A stretch of 64,000 bases of DNA from Dugong dugon (Eukaryota > Chordata > Mammalia > Sirenia > Dugongidae): NCBI GenBank assembly GCA_030035585.1, contig CM057464.1:31947465-32011464 (forward strand). Reading direction: 5' to 3'. A model generated the notes under the pieces. That model made no database searches. It had not been told where the DNA came from and saw only the letters and a program-made list of their open reading frames with translations. The position numbers were made by a program, and so were the translations under genes. Shown here in pieces: positions 12,871-24,012 of the stretch; positions within the stretch are counted from its first letter, which is position 1, and each line of letters starts with the position of its first letter.

Positions 12871-13913
12871 TCAGGTTGCTGTCTGATGTTGTTGGTTCTC
12901 TAACCAAAGGACTCTCTTCAATAATTCTTGTAAGTTTGCTTTGGTTTTTAAGTACTCTCTTAATTTCTGCTTATCTGGAAATGTCCTAAGATCACCATCA
13001 TATCTGAGTGAGAGTTTTGCAGGATATATTGTTCTTGGTTGGCAATTTTTTTCTTTCAAGGTTTTATATATGTCATCCCATTGCTTTCTTGTCTGCATGG
13101 TTTCTGCTGAGTAACCAGTCTTATTGTTTCCCCCTTTGCATGTAACTTTTCATTTTTCTCAGGCTGCTCTCAGGACTCTTTGTCTTTGGTTTTAGCAAGA
13201 GTGCTTATGATTTTTCTTGGTAACCCTCCTTTGGGGACTATCCTATGTGGGGTTCATTGAGCTTCTTGGATGGTCAGCTTTTCATCTTTCATTATATTAG
13301 GCAAGTCTTCAGTCAGCAAATCTTCAAAGATCCTCTCTGTGTTTTCCATTTTCTCCCCTTGTTCTAGAACACCGATCACATGCAAATTTTTGCTTTTGAT
13401 TTTAACCCACATTGTTCTCAGGGTTTCTTCATTCTTTTCTGTTTGTTCCTCAAAAAAAGTGGTATCCAAGGGCTTAGTCTTCAATTTCACTGATTCTGTC
13501 TTCCATTGATTCAAATTTGCTCCTAAAACCTTCTATTGTGCTGTCCATTTCTGAAATCTTGTTGATTATCCTTTGGATTTCTAGCTGCTGTTTTTGTATG
13601 ATTTCTAGCTGTTTATTTATATTGGAATTTTGTTCCTGTATTATTTTCCTGAATTCTTACATTGCTTTGTCTGTGTTTTCCCTGATTTTGTCTGCATTTA
13701 CCATGATTTTCTCTTTTTCTTATTTTTGTCGGCATTTTCCTTCATCTCTTGGAGACCCCTGAATATTAAGAGTTTTTAATTCCCTATCAGGTAGTTCCAG
13801 TGCCTCTTATTCTACCAGAAGGTCATCTGGTGTTTTATTTTGGTCGCTTTCTGGACCCATCCTGTCCTTTATTTTTAAATATGTTTTGATATTATCTACT
13901 GTCTTTGGGACAT
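12871..13913 (-). pseudogene. L1 ORF1 remnant (RNA-binding chaperone)
   Basis: The C-terminal domain is clear at 12871-13098 (MQTRKQWDDIYKTLKEKN, then QPRTIYPAKLSLRY), and the RRM-like middle at 13254-13514 (NLHVIGVLEQGEKMENTERI). The N-terminal coiled-coil region (13517-13900) is rich in Gln/Lys but broken by stops. The start is inferred at the ATG at 13913 by analogy with the MPQRQ start of the copy at 50736. Family role: trimeric nucleic-acid chaperone of the L1 ribonucleoprotein. Confidence 0.8.
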
Positions 13914-15641
13914 TTAGGAATTATTTTCATTTATTCATTGTAGATTTGTTTGTTTCATTCTGATTTTTTATTTTATTTGGTTATGTCTGGGCAGGCAAGC
14001 TGGGCATGTTTTGTTGCTTGCTGGCCTGTGGTCACGATAGTTCTCACTACTTGTTCAGGTAGACAGGGTCATTCGCTCAGCTATGATACAGCAGGGCAGT
14101 CCAGTGAGGGTGAAGAGTGGAGATGGGTCATTTGCAGCACATACTGGGGCTGACAGACCTGCGCCAGGGGGCAGTGCAGGGCAGGGACTGGTGGTCTGCG
14201 CCTGTGCTGCTCAGGGGCATGGCACTTGGCACGCAGTGTAGATATGCAAGAGAGAAGGGAGAGGATGTGATGTGTGGAGCTAAGTGGGTGAGAGAAATAC
14301 AAGAGAGAAACAGAAGCAAAAAAAAGCCAAAAAACAAATGAAGGAAAAAAGAAAAAAGTAAATAAAATGGCAGTGCAGTAGGATTCCGTAGATGGGTGTG
14401 GGGCCAACCTGGAGAGGCCATATGCTGGTGGCTATCTGAGCCATGCAGCTCAGCCTGTTGAGAAGGGGCATGGGTGGCAGACAGTTCTACGAGGGCAGAA
14501 GAAAGGAAAGGAAAGATGGGAAAAAGAGACAAGAAACAACAACAACAACAAAAAGAAAAAAACAATAAAAACAACAACAAATAAATAAATAAATATTGTG
14601 CTGGGGGAGCCTGCCTTTGGGGATGGGGTGGAATTGGGGTGGTGACAAGCTGATGTCTCTCTCGCCAGGCAGCACAGCACAGCCCATCAGGAAGGGGTGG
14701 AGGCAATGCAGGGCCTCGATGGGAGGCAGAAGGAAAAGGGGTAAAATAAAGAAAAATAAAAAATATGATACTGAGGGAGCCAACCTATGGGGCAGTGCAG
14801 ACCTGCAGATCCAGGGAGTTTGTGTGCCAGAGGCTCTCTAGCCGAGTGGTACAGCAGAGACCATCAAGAAGGGGGAGACAGTGAATGAGCTAGTTGGGTG
14901 GGAGAAAGAAAAGGGAGAGATAGAGAAGAAACAATAACAACAACAAAACAAACAAACAAACAAACAAAAATATGGTGCTGAGGGAACCTGCTGGTGGGGG
15001 CAGCATGGACCTGAGGAGGCCATGTGCCTGTGGCTCACTAGCCAAGCAGTGTGGCACACCCCATCTAGAAGGGGCAGGGATGGCACATGGGGCTAGCTGA
15101 GCAGGAGAAAGGAAAAGAAGGCAGAGAGAGAGAAGAAACAAAAACATGCCAAAAAAAAAAAGAAAAGATGACACTGAGAGAACTGGCCAGTGGGGCAGGG
15201 TGGACCTGGGTGACAGTGAGCTGGTGTCTCTCTGGCCAAGCATCCATGGCCTGTTGGAAAGTGGTGGAAGCTGCATAGAGGGAAGAAAGATGGGGGGTGG
15301 GAAAGCATGTATCCCTGGTTACCAGGTGCTGTGTCTCCTGTTGGAAGCTCCACAAAGTTGCCTTCCATACTCCTTGTATGCCATTCTTGGTGGCTGAGGT
15401 CCAAGATGGCAAATCCATGCCTCGTTAGTTGGTAGGGGACCTCCACACCACAGCTGTCCTCGTTCTCTGTTCTCTGTCAGCTTCTTGTTCCATCTGGTGC
15501 TTGATCAAGTTCTTTATCCCTTCATTCGATGCTTAGGGTCCCAGCGTTGACGTTTGTATCTATTTTACTTAGTTTTGCAGATCTTTGCTGTTGAAGGACA
15601 ACATGGTGCTTCTATCTATAGCGCCATGTTGGTTCCGCCTT
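13914..15641 (-). promoter_or_regulatory. L1 5'UTR with tandem monomers and YY1-like 5' end
   Basis: On the + strand at least four similar units begin with 'ctg(a/g)gggagc'-type sequence near 14601, 14771, 14978 and 15174, with a more diverged one near 14371. Spacing is about 170-230 bp. Each unit carries a purine-rich stretch and a CAACAA/AAACAA-rich linker. The extreme 5' end on the minus strand has CCAACATGGCGC, matching the YY1 core AANATGGCG. The long minus-strand frames here (for example 192 codons at 14128-14706) are pyrimidine-rich artefacts of this repeat. Confidence 0.7.
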
Positions 15642-15657
15642 CTGATCAAACTTTTTG

Positions 15658-18290
15658 AGGCATTCTTGGAGTTTCAGTTGAAATGAGCTATGGTTCTGAT
15701 AACCAAGATTCAAATCACAGTTGATCCAGATCCAGGACCAATTTAACATCTATCCAAGTGTATCGTATCAGGTCAACCTGGAGGCTCCCAGTTTTCTCAA
15801 AAAGACTGCCTAGTATCATTTAAAACCTACCATTCAGAAGATTTAAAGTCTCACATATGAACTATAACATCTTAAGATTGGGTTGGAAAAAAAGTTTCAA
15901 CTAAATAAATTCATCAGAGATTGAGAAGCAAAATAAAAGCTATTGTTATGGAAAGGTTAATACTGCTTCACCTAACCTTTAACATGATAACCAACAGGCT
16001 AAGGCAAAGTTAAGAAACAGATCCAATCTCAAGATGCAATCCCTGGACCTCTCTTTTTGAGCTTTACATCCTGAACCAGTGGAACCTCAGAATGCTATAG
16101 CTATTATAGTTCACCATCACCATTTCAGAAAAGCCCAGAGAAAAGAGGTAGTGTTGGCTGGAGAGCTGCTTTTATACAATCTTACTTTCACAATGATTAA
16201 TATTTACTTTCTAGCAAATCAGAGTATGTATGCATGATATAGGTGTCAACTAAGTATTAATATTACTTAGTAAATAGTTTTCATGTATAAATGCACACAT
16301 AAAACGACAGGTCCTAATGATATCACAAAGTACATTAAATACAGAAAAAGTCAGTCTTATCCCAAAAGGTTGCATAATTTAAACTAAAGATATAATTATA
16401 CTGTACCTAGAACAAACAGTCATACAATGAGTCCTTAAAAAACATTCTATCAATGGAAAAAAACAATGCAAACCAATTTTCTGGGAATTAAATAATCTGA
16501 AGGATTAATCCGCATTATCTTGGTGGTTCTCTTTGTATATTCTCCCTTAATAGTCTACTGGCTCCAATCAACCGTAAATAATTTGCATTCCAAAAGTGGG
16601 GATGGAAGTAACCTAAGTGTACAAGATTATCACAGGTTCAGGCAATTAATAAGAAGATTGCTCTACACCCAGGGTCCTTGGGGACCCATCAAAAAGCAGT
16701 AAAGAGACATTCAAGGTCTCAGCTCAGTTACAAATAGAATTAAGTAGAAAAAAGTTATTCACCCTGTTCTCATTTTCTCCATTTTCTTTTGAAATTGAGA
16801 ACACACATAGAATTCACTTTGAAGTAAGGGCTGCCTGAATATGATATTATTGATTTCCATAACATATTTTTGCTCTTCAATGTGGATGTGCATTTTTCAA
16901 ACATATTAAGCAAGGCTTTGATCTGATTTGTTCCACCAGAGCACTGTATAGAGGCTGAAAACCATTTCTATATAAGGGTTTGCTCTGCTGACAGGAAGAT
17001 TGCTCTGGCTTGAAAGAGGTTGGAAATATCCCATCTGAAAGCTCTTTTCAGTCCTCCTCAGCCTAAACATTTTACTGAGAAGGGTCAAAGGTCACCAACT
17101 GTCAAAACAAAACCAAAATTACACAGTGCTCCTGCAAGGAAGCTAAGCAGAGTGGAAACTTGGAGTTCACAACTGGACTGCTTAAGAGAGCATGTAACAG
17201 ACAGTAAAACTGCTGTTAAAAAAGAACAGGTATATTCTTCTGAATCCTACTAATTTTTACAAGTTGTCCAGTAAGTTTAAAAGACAAGCCTCTTAGGTAT
17301 CAGTGTAGAGACTGAACTGAACTATTCTAGAAGGAGGAGTGAGGGGACAAGCCCATACTTTGAACCGTCAAAGCAACTGGCCTGCATCTCCAAAGCACCA
17401 GATGGTTTCATAAACCCGAAGGTTCATAAATCTCCCTTTAAAGTTTCCAATTTCAAAAAGAGGTTGTTTGCTTTGTGGGTTTGGGGAATGGGTGAAATTT
17501 TTGCCATTGGTTATCTGACCCAAAAACCCCAATAGACTTTTAAGTTTTCTTGCTGCAGTCAGATCAGTGACCAGCAAGCTCAAAGAACCATGTAATCCAC
17601 CAGCCAAGTCACTGTGGAAAGAAGAGCTGAGCTTCTGTTTTTCAACCTAGACTGTCTTGTCACCATTTAAAGAAGTTCTAAGGGTTTATACACTCAGGGA
17701 CTGGGTGTATCCATTCAACCTTTAGTCAGGGCCTTTGCAAATAATTCTCTTTTTTTGTTTAAATATAGCACAAGACTTCTAGCTTTTGAATTGTATTCAA
17801 CAGTGCTCAGAACAAAATGAGGAAACGATTTCTCTGAGGTCCACCTAAACGGAGGTAACATCAACTTTTGTGAGCCAATTTTGTCCCCACACTGTTTATA
17901 ACCTGACAGTGGAACAATCAGGAAGGGCACAGAAAGAAGGAAAAGAAAGCAATGGGTGGCCACAATGCAGATAATGGTTCATTTCATTTTTAAAGATCTC
18001 TAAGTGATGTTCTTTGGTGCACCAAAAATTGGAATCAATGTCCATGCAACCAGGGAAGGGTTTACAAAAAATAGGAGGCTTAGATTTTGATATAAAAATT
18101 AGTAAACTGGAAAAAGGAAACTGTTCTAGACAGATACATCTATGATATATTGCTTGGTAATTGAAATACATAAAAACAGCATTATTTTATGCTCTCATAT
18201 TCATCTCTTTCTCTGTCTGATCCTGCATTTCACATTAGAACAACTTCACTCTCCTCCCAGATTTATTCCTTCCTGGCCTAAGTGAATAAC
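15658..18290. other. No gene or named repeat recognised
   Basis: Single-copy-looking sequence of moderate AT content. Frames at 17020-17253, 17368-17607 and 17715-18171 are short, overlap on both strands and show no family signature. It could hold conserved noncoding elements, which cannot be judged without alignment. Confidence 0.45.
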
Positions 18291-18299
18291 ACAGCACCT

Positions 18300-18415
18300 C
18301 CCTGCTTATCACAATTTTCCTGGAAAGATCAAATGAAAGAGAGTATGGAATTGAAAGTGCTTTATAAACTATGGAGCATTATACTAATGTCAATTATGAT
18401 TATTAATTCAAATGC
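18300..18415 (+). mobile_element. MIR SINE fragment, 3' part
   Basis: 'gatcaaatgaaagagagtat' then 'gaaagtgctttataaactat' and 'actaatgtcaattatgatta' resemble the 3' half of MIR (taaatgag...aaagtgctttgtaaac...aaatgttagttattatta). Confidence 0.55.
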
Positions 18416-19904
18416 CAAAATGCACAAAAGACAGAATTTATGGAAAGACATATGAGAAATGTTAAATTGTTTACCTTAAAGAAAATTAGGTTCAAGGTCA
18501 TTCAGTAACTAACTTCAAGTATATTAATGATTATTTATTAATGATATTGCAGTAAGGAGGATCTTGAGCTCTATGGAGAACAGAAAAAAATTATATGGGG
18601 TGAGGGTGACTTCCAGTTTCAACGTATGTATAGTAAGAAATTCCAACAGTCTGGGTCGTTGAGCACTGGGATGGATGAATCATTAAAGGAGACTGTGGTC
18701 TGGTCTACCCATGAATTGTGTAAGGAACAGAATGGTCATCGACCGATGTGGCTCATACTTTCTGTCCAAGCAAAAGGAATGAGAGCAATTAGGACACCCC
18801 AAAAATATTTTCCAGTTTCAAATGTTACCGCATTGAAATAACACAACCTAGATAGTATAAATCAAAGAGGTTTATTAAGGATTTTAAAAGATGATTCAAA
18901 TTGGGAAGAGCATGGCTCACTGAAATGACACCACGTGGCTCAAGGCAGGCATCTTGGGCACAAGCTAATATAGGGATAAGGCAATTACCATTGGATGCTG
19001 AGAATAATACACAAGTGAAAAATACAACAAGTGGTAGGTCATTGGTTACATACTTCTACTGAAATAGAATGCTGCTGCAGGGTGCAGCAAGTGGCAGCTC
19101 ATTAGTTATATTCTAATTAACACTGAAGTTACATTTCTTAAAGAGAAAGTTTACCGAACTGGGGACTCGCCTTTAACCTCAGCCATTTCACTTTAGGTAA
19201 AAAGCCTTACAGAAATGTTTCTCCCACACACAAACTAGTTAAAGTATTATTTTTTAAAACTTTATGTGGAGTTCTTGTAATTTTAATATACGAATACATA
19301 CATTTTAAAAGAACAAAATCTATTAACTGAAAAATCTACTTTAAAAGTTCATCTACTGTGCTGATAATTTATAAAAATGTTTGTAATACAATATGCACTA
19401 CACAGTAAATTGAAACATTAGCAGCAGTCATTTCACCTGAGACTTCTGTTAACAAACTCCCCAACAGGTTCAAAACTATATCACAGAGGTGGTAACAGTA
19501 ACACAAGAGCAAGTTTGTCTGCTTTTATTTGTAGGTCCACAAAGCCTTTAAAACCAGAGGTGTCCAGGAAAAATCTTTCAACAAAATCTAAAAGTTCTAT
19601 CCTTTCAGTGGCCAGTCATCATAGACACCATCACAGGTCTGTCAGACAAAAGTTAATGGCATTCTTGTTAAGAGACCCTTCAGCTACATCTTAAGCATTT
19701 GTACATTTATGTGTATAGATATATATTTACATGTATGTATATGTAAATTGCAAGTGTAATTTTATTGTGTTTATTTATTTATTTCTTTTTCTTTTTCAGA
19801 GAATGAAGGGAAAGTCAACATTCTTTCCTGACTTCAAGATTTTTGTGCTGTTGTGTTTTCACTACTCGTACTCAGATTTTACTCTGCAAAGGGCTTTAGG
19901 CAAG
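18416..19904. other. No gene recognised
   Basis: The interval 18850-19210 has a 'gaggtttattaagga' start and a composition that could belong to an old LTR, but no termini or TSD were found. The remainder is AT-rich, with TATATA-type simple sequence at 19714-19745. Confidence 0.4.
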
Positions 19905-20164
19905 AATAAAAATTAACTGAAGTACTTTGGTGGTTCCTCAAAAAGTTAAACATATAATTAACATATAACAACTGCAATTCCACTGCTAGATATATACTCA
20001 AAAGATATGAAAGTACTATGTTCATAGAGCACTATTCACAATAGTCAGAAGGCAGAAACTGTCCAAATGTCCATCAACGGATGAATGAATAAGCGAATTG
20101 TAACAATACATACAATGAAATATTATACAGTCAAAAAAAGGAATAAAGTACCTCTACAACGTGG
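19905..20164 (+). mobile_element. Old L1 3' fragment, left part (split by RTE)
   Basis: It contains the end-of-ORF2 signature of old L1s: 'tggttcctcaaaaagttaaa', 'gcactattcacaatagtcag', 'ccatcaacggatgaatgaat'. It is interrupted at 20164 and resumes at 21513 with 'acattatgctaagtgaaag', the next expected L1 segment. A near-identical fragment lies at 23890-24010. Confidence 0.8.
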
Positions 20165-21512
20165 CCAACATTCAACCATTTCAGGAGATAGCACGTGATT
20201 AAGAACCGAGGGTACTGAACAAAGAGGTTCAAGCTGCACTGAAGGCATTGACGAAAAACAAGGCTCCAGGAATTGAAGGAATACCAACTGAGATGTTTCA
20301 ACAACTGGACGCAACACTGGAGGTGCTCACTTGTCTATGTCAAGAAATTTGGAGAACAGCTTCCTGGCCAAGTAACTAGAAGAGATCCATATTTGTGCAC
20401 ATTCCAAAGAAAGGTGAGTCAACAGATTGTGAAAATTATCGAACAATATCATGAATATCACACACAAGTAAAATTTTTCTGAAGACCATTCAAAAGGGGT
20501 TGCAGCAGTACATTGACAGGGAACTGCCAGAAATTCAAGCTAGATTCAGAAGAGGACACGGAACCAGGGTCACTGCTGATGTCAGATGGATCTTGGCTGA
20601 AAGCAGAGAATACCAGAAAGATGTTTACCTGTGTTTTATCGACTGTGTAAAGGCATTCGACTGTGTGGATCATGACAAACTACAGATAACATTGCAAAGG
20701 ATGGGAATTCCAGAACACTTAATTTTGCTCATGCAGAACCAGTATGTAAATCAAGAGGCAGTCTTTTGAACAGAACAAGGGGATACTGCGTGGTTTAAAG
20801 TCAGAAAAGGTGTGTGCATCAGGGCTTATCCTTTGACCATACTTATTCAATCTGTATGCCAAGCAAATAATCCAAGAAGCTGGACTATATGAAGAAGAAT
20901 GCAGCATCAGGATTGGAGGAAGACTCATTAACAATCTGCGTTATGCAGATGACACAAGCTTGCTTGCAGAAAGTGAAGAGGACTTGAAGCACTTACTGAT
21001 GAAGATCAAAGACTACAGCCTTCAGTATGGATTGCACCTCAACATGAAGAAAACAAAAATCCTCACAACTGGACCAATAAGAAACATCATAATTAATGGA
21101 AAGCTGGACAACGAATAAGGAAGTCCAAAGAATTGACACCTTCAAATTACGGTGTTGGAGAAGAATACTGAATATACCACGAATGGCCAGAAGAACAAAT
21201 AAATCTGTCTTGGAAGAAGTACAACCAGAATGTTCCTTAGAAGCAAGGATGGTGAAACTTCGTCTCACGTACTTTGGGCATGTTATCAGGAGGGACCAGT
21301 CCCTGGAGAAGGAAATCATGCTTGGTAAAGTCAAGGGTCAGCAATAAAGAGGAAGACACTTAATGAGATGGATTGACCCAGTGACTGCAACAATTGGCTC
21401 AAATATAACAATGATTGTGAGGATAGCGCAGGATCAGGCAGCGTTTCGTTCTGTTGTACATGGGGTCGTTATGAGTCGGAAATGACTCAATGACACCTAA
21501 CAACAACAACAA
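20165..21512 (+). mobile_element. RTE-class (BovB-like) LINE fragment
   Basis: It carries most of the RT domain and the true 3' end. The 3' terminus is 'gggtcgttatgagtcgg' followed by a CAACAACAAC tail. It is inserted into the old L1 tail, with a short TSD (ACAACGTGG at 20156-20164, GCAATGTGG at 21517-21525). It is 5'-truncated and has an internal deletion near 21098 that joins the region after 'accaataag...attaatgg' directly to 'aaagctggac'. Confidence 0.9.
20210..21345 (+). pseudogene. RTE reverse transcriptase remnant
   Basis: The frame at 20500-20769 gives RT motif A region VYLCFIDCVKAFDCVDHDKL. The catalytic motif B/C region further on includes 'cgttatgcagatgacaca' = RYADDT near 20939-20956, so the YADD box survives. 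The C-terminal part (21096-21347) shows RRILNIPRMARRTNKS and LTYFGHVIRRDQSLEKE, characteristic of the RTE/BovB clade. Upstream, 'gcattgacgaaaaacaag' codes the ALTKNKAPG-type segment. Frameshifts, stops and the internal deletion make it non-functional. RTE enzymes copy their own RNA and are thought to mobilise AfroSINE-like partners. Confidence 0.88.
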
Positions 21513-21850
21513 GAACGCAATGTGGATGGACCTCCAAAACATTATGCTAAGTGAAAGAAACAGACACAAAAGACTATATATTGTACAATTCCACTTATAC
21601 GAAATATCCAGAATAGATAAAGCCACAGAGACGTTATACAGGTTCAATGATTGCCAGGGGCTAAGGGGAAAGATGAAAATAGAGAGAAAATGTTTAAGAA
21701 ATAAAGGGTTTTACTTTAGAACAATGGAAATGTTTTAGAACTAGATAAGTGGTAGCTGCACAACACTGTGGATGTACTAAATGCCACTGAATTGTTCACT
21801 TTAAAATTCAAGTTATTTAAATTTCACCTCAATAAAATATTTTTAAAATA
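21513..21850 (+). mobile_element. Old L1 3' end, right part
   Basis: It continues the L1 interrupted at 20164: 'acattatgctaagtgaaag', 'ttgccaggggctaagg', 'tgccactgaattgttcac', and an AATAAAAT tail at 21830-21840. This 3'UTR type (ending cactgaattgt...accicaataaaa-like) is that of old mammalian L1s, unlike the younger afrotherian L1s here. Confidence 0.85.
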
Positions 21851-21959
21851 TTAATTGAATAGCCTAAATTTAAAATCTTCATGAAGTGGAAGGTGGGGTC
21901 CTAATTTTAAGTTGCTTGCCAATAGCTATAAATAACTTCACTGTGGGATTTGATATAGA

Positions 21960-22012
21960 TAACAAGATGCACACACACACGTGTATAAGTGTATGTGTGA
22001 GTGGTATGCATA
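21960..22012. repeat. CA/TG-rich microsatellite
   Basis: An interrupted (CA)n run followed by TGTG/TATG alternation. Confidence 0.7.
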
Positions 22013-22019
22013 TACATAA

Positions 22020-22712
22020 GCATTTCTATTATCAAAAAGAAATGGAAAATAACAAGTGTTGAGGAGGATGAGGAGAAATTGGAATCCTAGTCCATTGCTG
22101 GTGCCAATGTAAAATGAAGCAGCTCCTAGGGAAAACAGCTTGGTGCTTCCTCAAAAGGTTAAATATACGATCACCATACGACCCAGCAATTCGATTTCTG
22201 GGTCCAAAAGACTTGAAAGCAGGGAAGCAAACAGATACTTGTACACAATGTCTGTTGCAGCATTATTCACAATAGTCTGAAGGTGGAAATAACCCAAGTT
22301 AAGTGTTCATCAACAGGTGAATGGATAAACACAATTTTATATTTTATATTATTTAGCCATAAAGAGAAATGAAGTTCTGATGCATACTGCAACATGGATG
22401 AACCTTAAAACGTTATGCTAAATGAAATAATTTAGACACAAAAGGGCAAATAATATCTAGAATAGGCAAATGCATACAGACCAAGGTAGATTAGTGGTTA
22501 CCATGGGCTGTGGGGAGGGGTCAGTGAGGAGTCATTGCTTAAGTGGTGCTAAGTTTCTTTTTGGAGTAACGAAACACTTTCTGAAATAGATACTGGCAGT
22601 TGTACCACGTTGTGAATGTAACTAATGCCACTGAATTGTACACTGAATTAAAATTGGTTAAAATGGTAATTTTTTTGATATATATATTTTACCACAATAA
22701 AATTATTTTTTC
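22020..22712 (+). mobile_element. Old L1 3' end
   Basis: Contiguous old L1 sequence from the end of ORF2 ('ccattgctggtgccaatgta', 'gcagcattattcacaatagt', 'acatggatgaaccttaaaac') through the 3'UTR ('ggttaccatgggctgtgggg', 'tgccactgaattgtacac') to the 'ttaccacaataaaattat' tail. It is 5'-truncated. Confidence 0.88.
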
Positions 22713-23321
22713 AGTTACAATGGACTTCTAGATATTATCTGCTCTATTGTTGGATGTAAAAATTATATTTAAAGGGTTTGGAAAGAAAGGGAATTTATTT
22801 TAAAATGCTTGATATATTTTACATGAATAGATATTGAAACCAAAGACAGAATACCAATTTATAAAACATATTTACCAATTTGTAGACTTGAAAATTAGAG
22901 ATTAGCATATAGTTCCTTTTTGAAGAACAGCCAAATGCTATCCTAAGACTTTAAATTGATGACAGGCATCAGCATTTTAAAATGTTGATGATTGAATCTG
23001 CCTAAAAATATGGGGTGTATGAAATTTGAATGCAATGAAAATTCAAACATGTCTGTCAGCACAGATGGATATTAAGAATACTTATGATGATTAAAACATA
23101 TTGCTGATTTTTAAAAATTATTAATAATTACAGGTAGGGATTTCTAAGGGAAACATAGCTTACAAGGAAGAAAGTTATTATTTTTCCAAAACAAGTTTCT
23201 TTTAATCATTTAGTAAGTCATACAGTCTATATTACTTCATTATAAACATTGTGAAATAATCTATAATTTGACTACTTTAAAAATCACTAACCCAATCTAA
23301 CCTTACCAGAGTCAGAGTAAG
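22713..23321. other. No gene recognised
   Basis: Very AT-rich sequence without usable ORFs or an identifiable repeat. Confidence 0.5.
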
Positions 23322-23490
23322 TTGGAAACCTTGGTGGTGTAGTGGTTAAGAAGCTACAGCTGCTAACCAAAATGCTGGCAGTTCAAATCCACCAGGTGCT
23401 CCTTGGAAACCATATGGGGAAGTTTTATTCTGTCCTCTAGGGTCATGATAAGTCAGAACTGAATCGACAGCAATGGGTTTGTTTTTTTTA
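23322..23490 (+). mobile_element. AfroSINE, internally deleted
   Basis: The head 'ggaaaccttggtggtgtagtggttaag' type is present with a B-box-like 'agttcaaatccacc', then it jumps from 'caggtgctcc' to 'ttggaaaccatatgggg', omitting about 60 bp of the usual body. The tail is 'aagtcagaactgaatcgac', followed by a T-rich tract. Confidence 0.88.
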
Positions 23491-23884
23491 TTTTTGTTTT
23501 TTTGTTTTTTGGGTAGGAGTAAGTTACTTTTTATTAAATCTGAGTCTTTTAATTCATGCTTGATTCTGTGAGGTAATGGAAGCCCATGGTGTACCTCCTT
23601 TACTCAATAGCAATCACCCCACAGTGAGCTACAGCATTGGCCCTAGAGTAGCCTCAAACATGGCAAAAATTAATATTCATTTCCTTAATAATGAGCACAT
23701 GAAAAACAAGGCAATTTCAACACTTTAACAATACATTGTTCTCTAAATTCTCTTTCAAAACTGAATCCCGGATTCAGAAAAAATAAACTAGGGGACCCAA
23801 TAAAATATGGATAGAAAACAGTGGTAGAATTTGTAGATTCTATAATTTGGAAGAGGGTTACTATTACATCATTATCCACAAAGA

Positions 23885-24012
23885 AGGGGTTTAGGCAACA
23901 ACAAAAATTAATTGAAGTACTTTGGCAGTTCCTCAAAAAGTTAAACATAGAATTCACACATGATACCACAATTCCACTCCTAGGTATATACTCAAAATAT
24001 TTGAAAACAGGT
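23885..24012 (+). mobile_element. Old L1 fragment
   Basis: 'gaagtactttggcagttcct', 'caaaaagttaaacatagaat' and 'ccactcctaggtatatactc' match the end-of-ORF2 region and the fragment at 19905-20000. Confidence 0.75.

Larger units (their letters stand above)
7680..15641 (-). mobile_element. LINE-1, nearly full length, minus strand
   Basis: Read on the minus strand: a 5'UTR with tandem monomers (about 13914-15641), ORF1 remnant (12871-13913), ORF2 remnant (8650-12441), 3'UTR (about 7725-8649), poly-A (T-run at 7702-7714). Imperfect TSDs flank it: CTGATCAAGCTTTTTT at 7662-7677 and CTGATCAAACTTTTTG at 15642-15657. At about 8 kb it is longer than a human L1 because of its long 5'UTR. All ORFs carry frameshifts and stops, so it is not autonomous now. 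Confidence 0.93.

Noticed and set aside
14128..14706. 192-codon minus-strand open frame plus several overlapping 80-130 codon frames to 15446
   Set aside because: They lie in the L1 5'UTR monomer array, are low-complexity (Phe/Leu/Ser/Cys from purine-rich complement) and occur in all minus frames at once, so they reflect stop-poor repeats rather than a gene.
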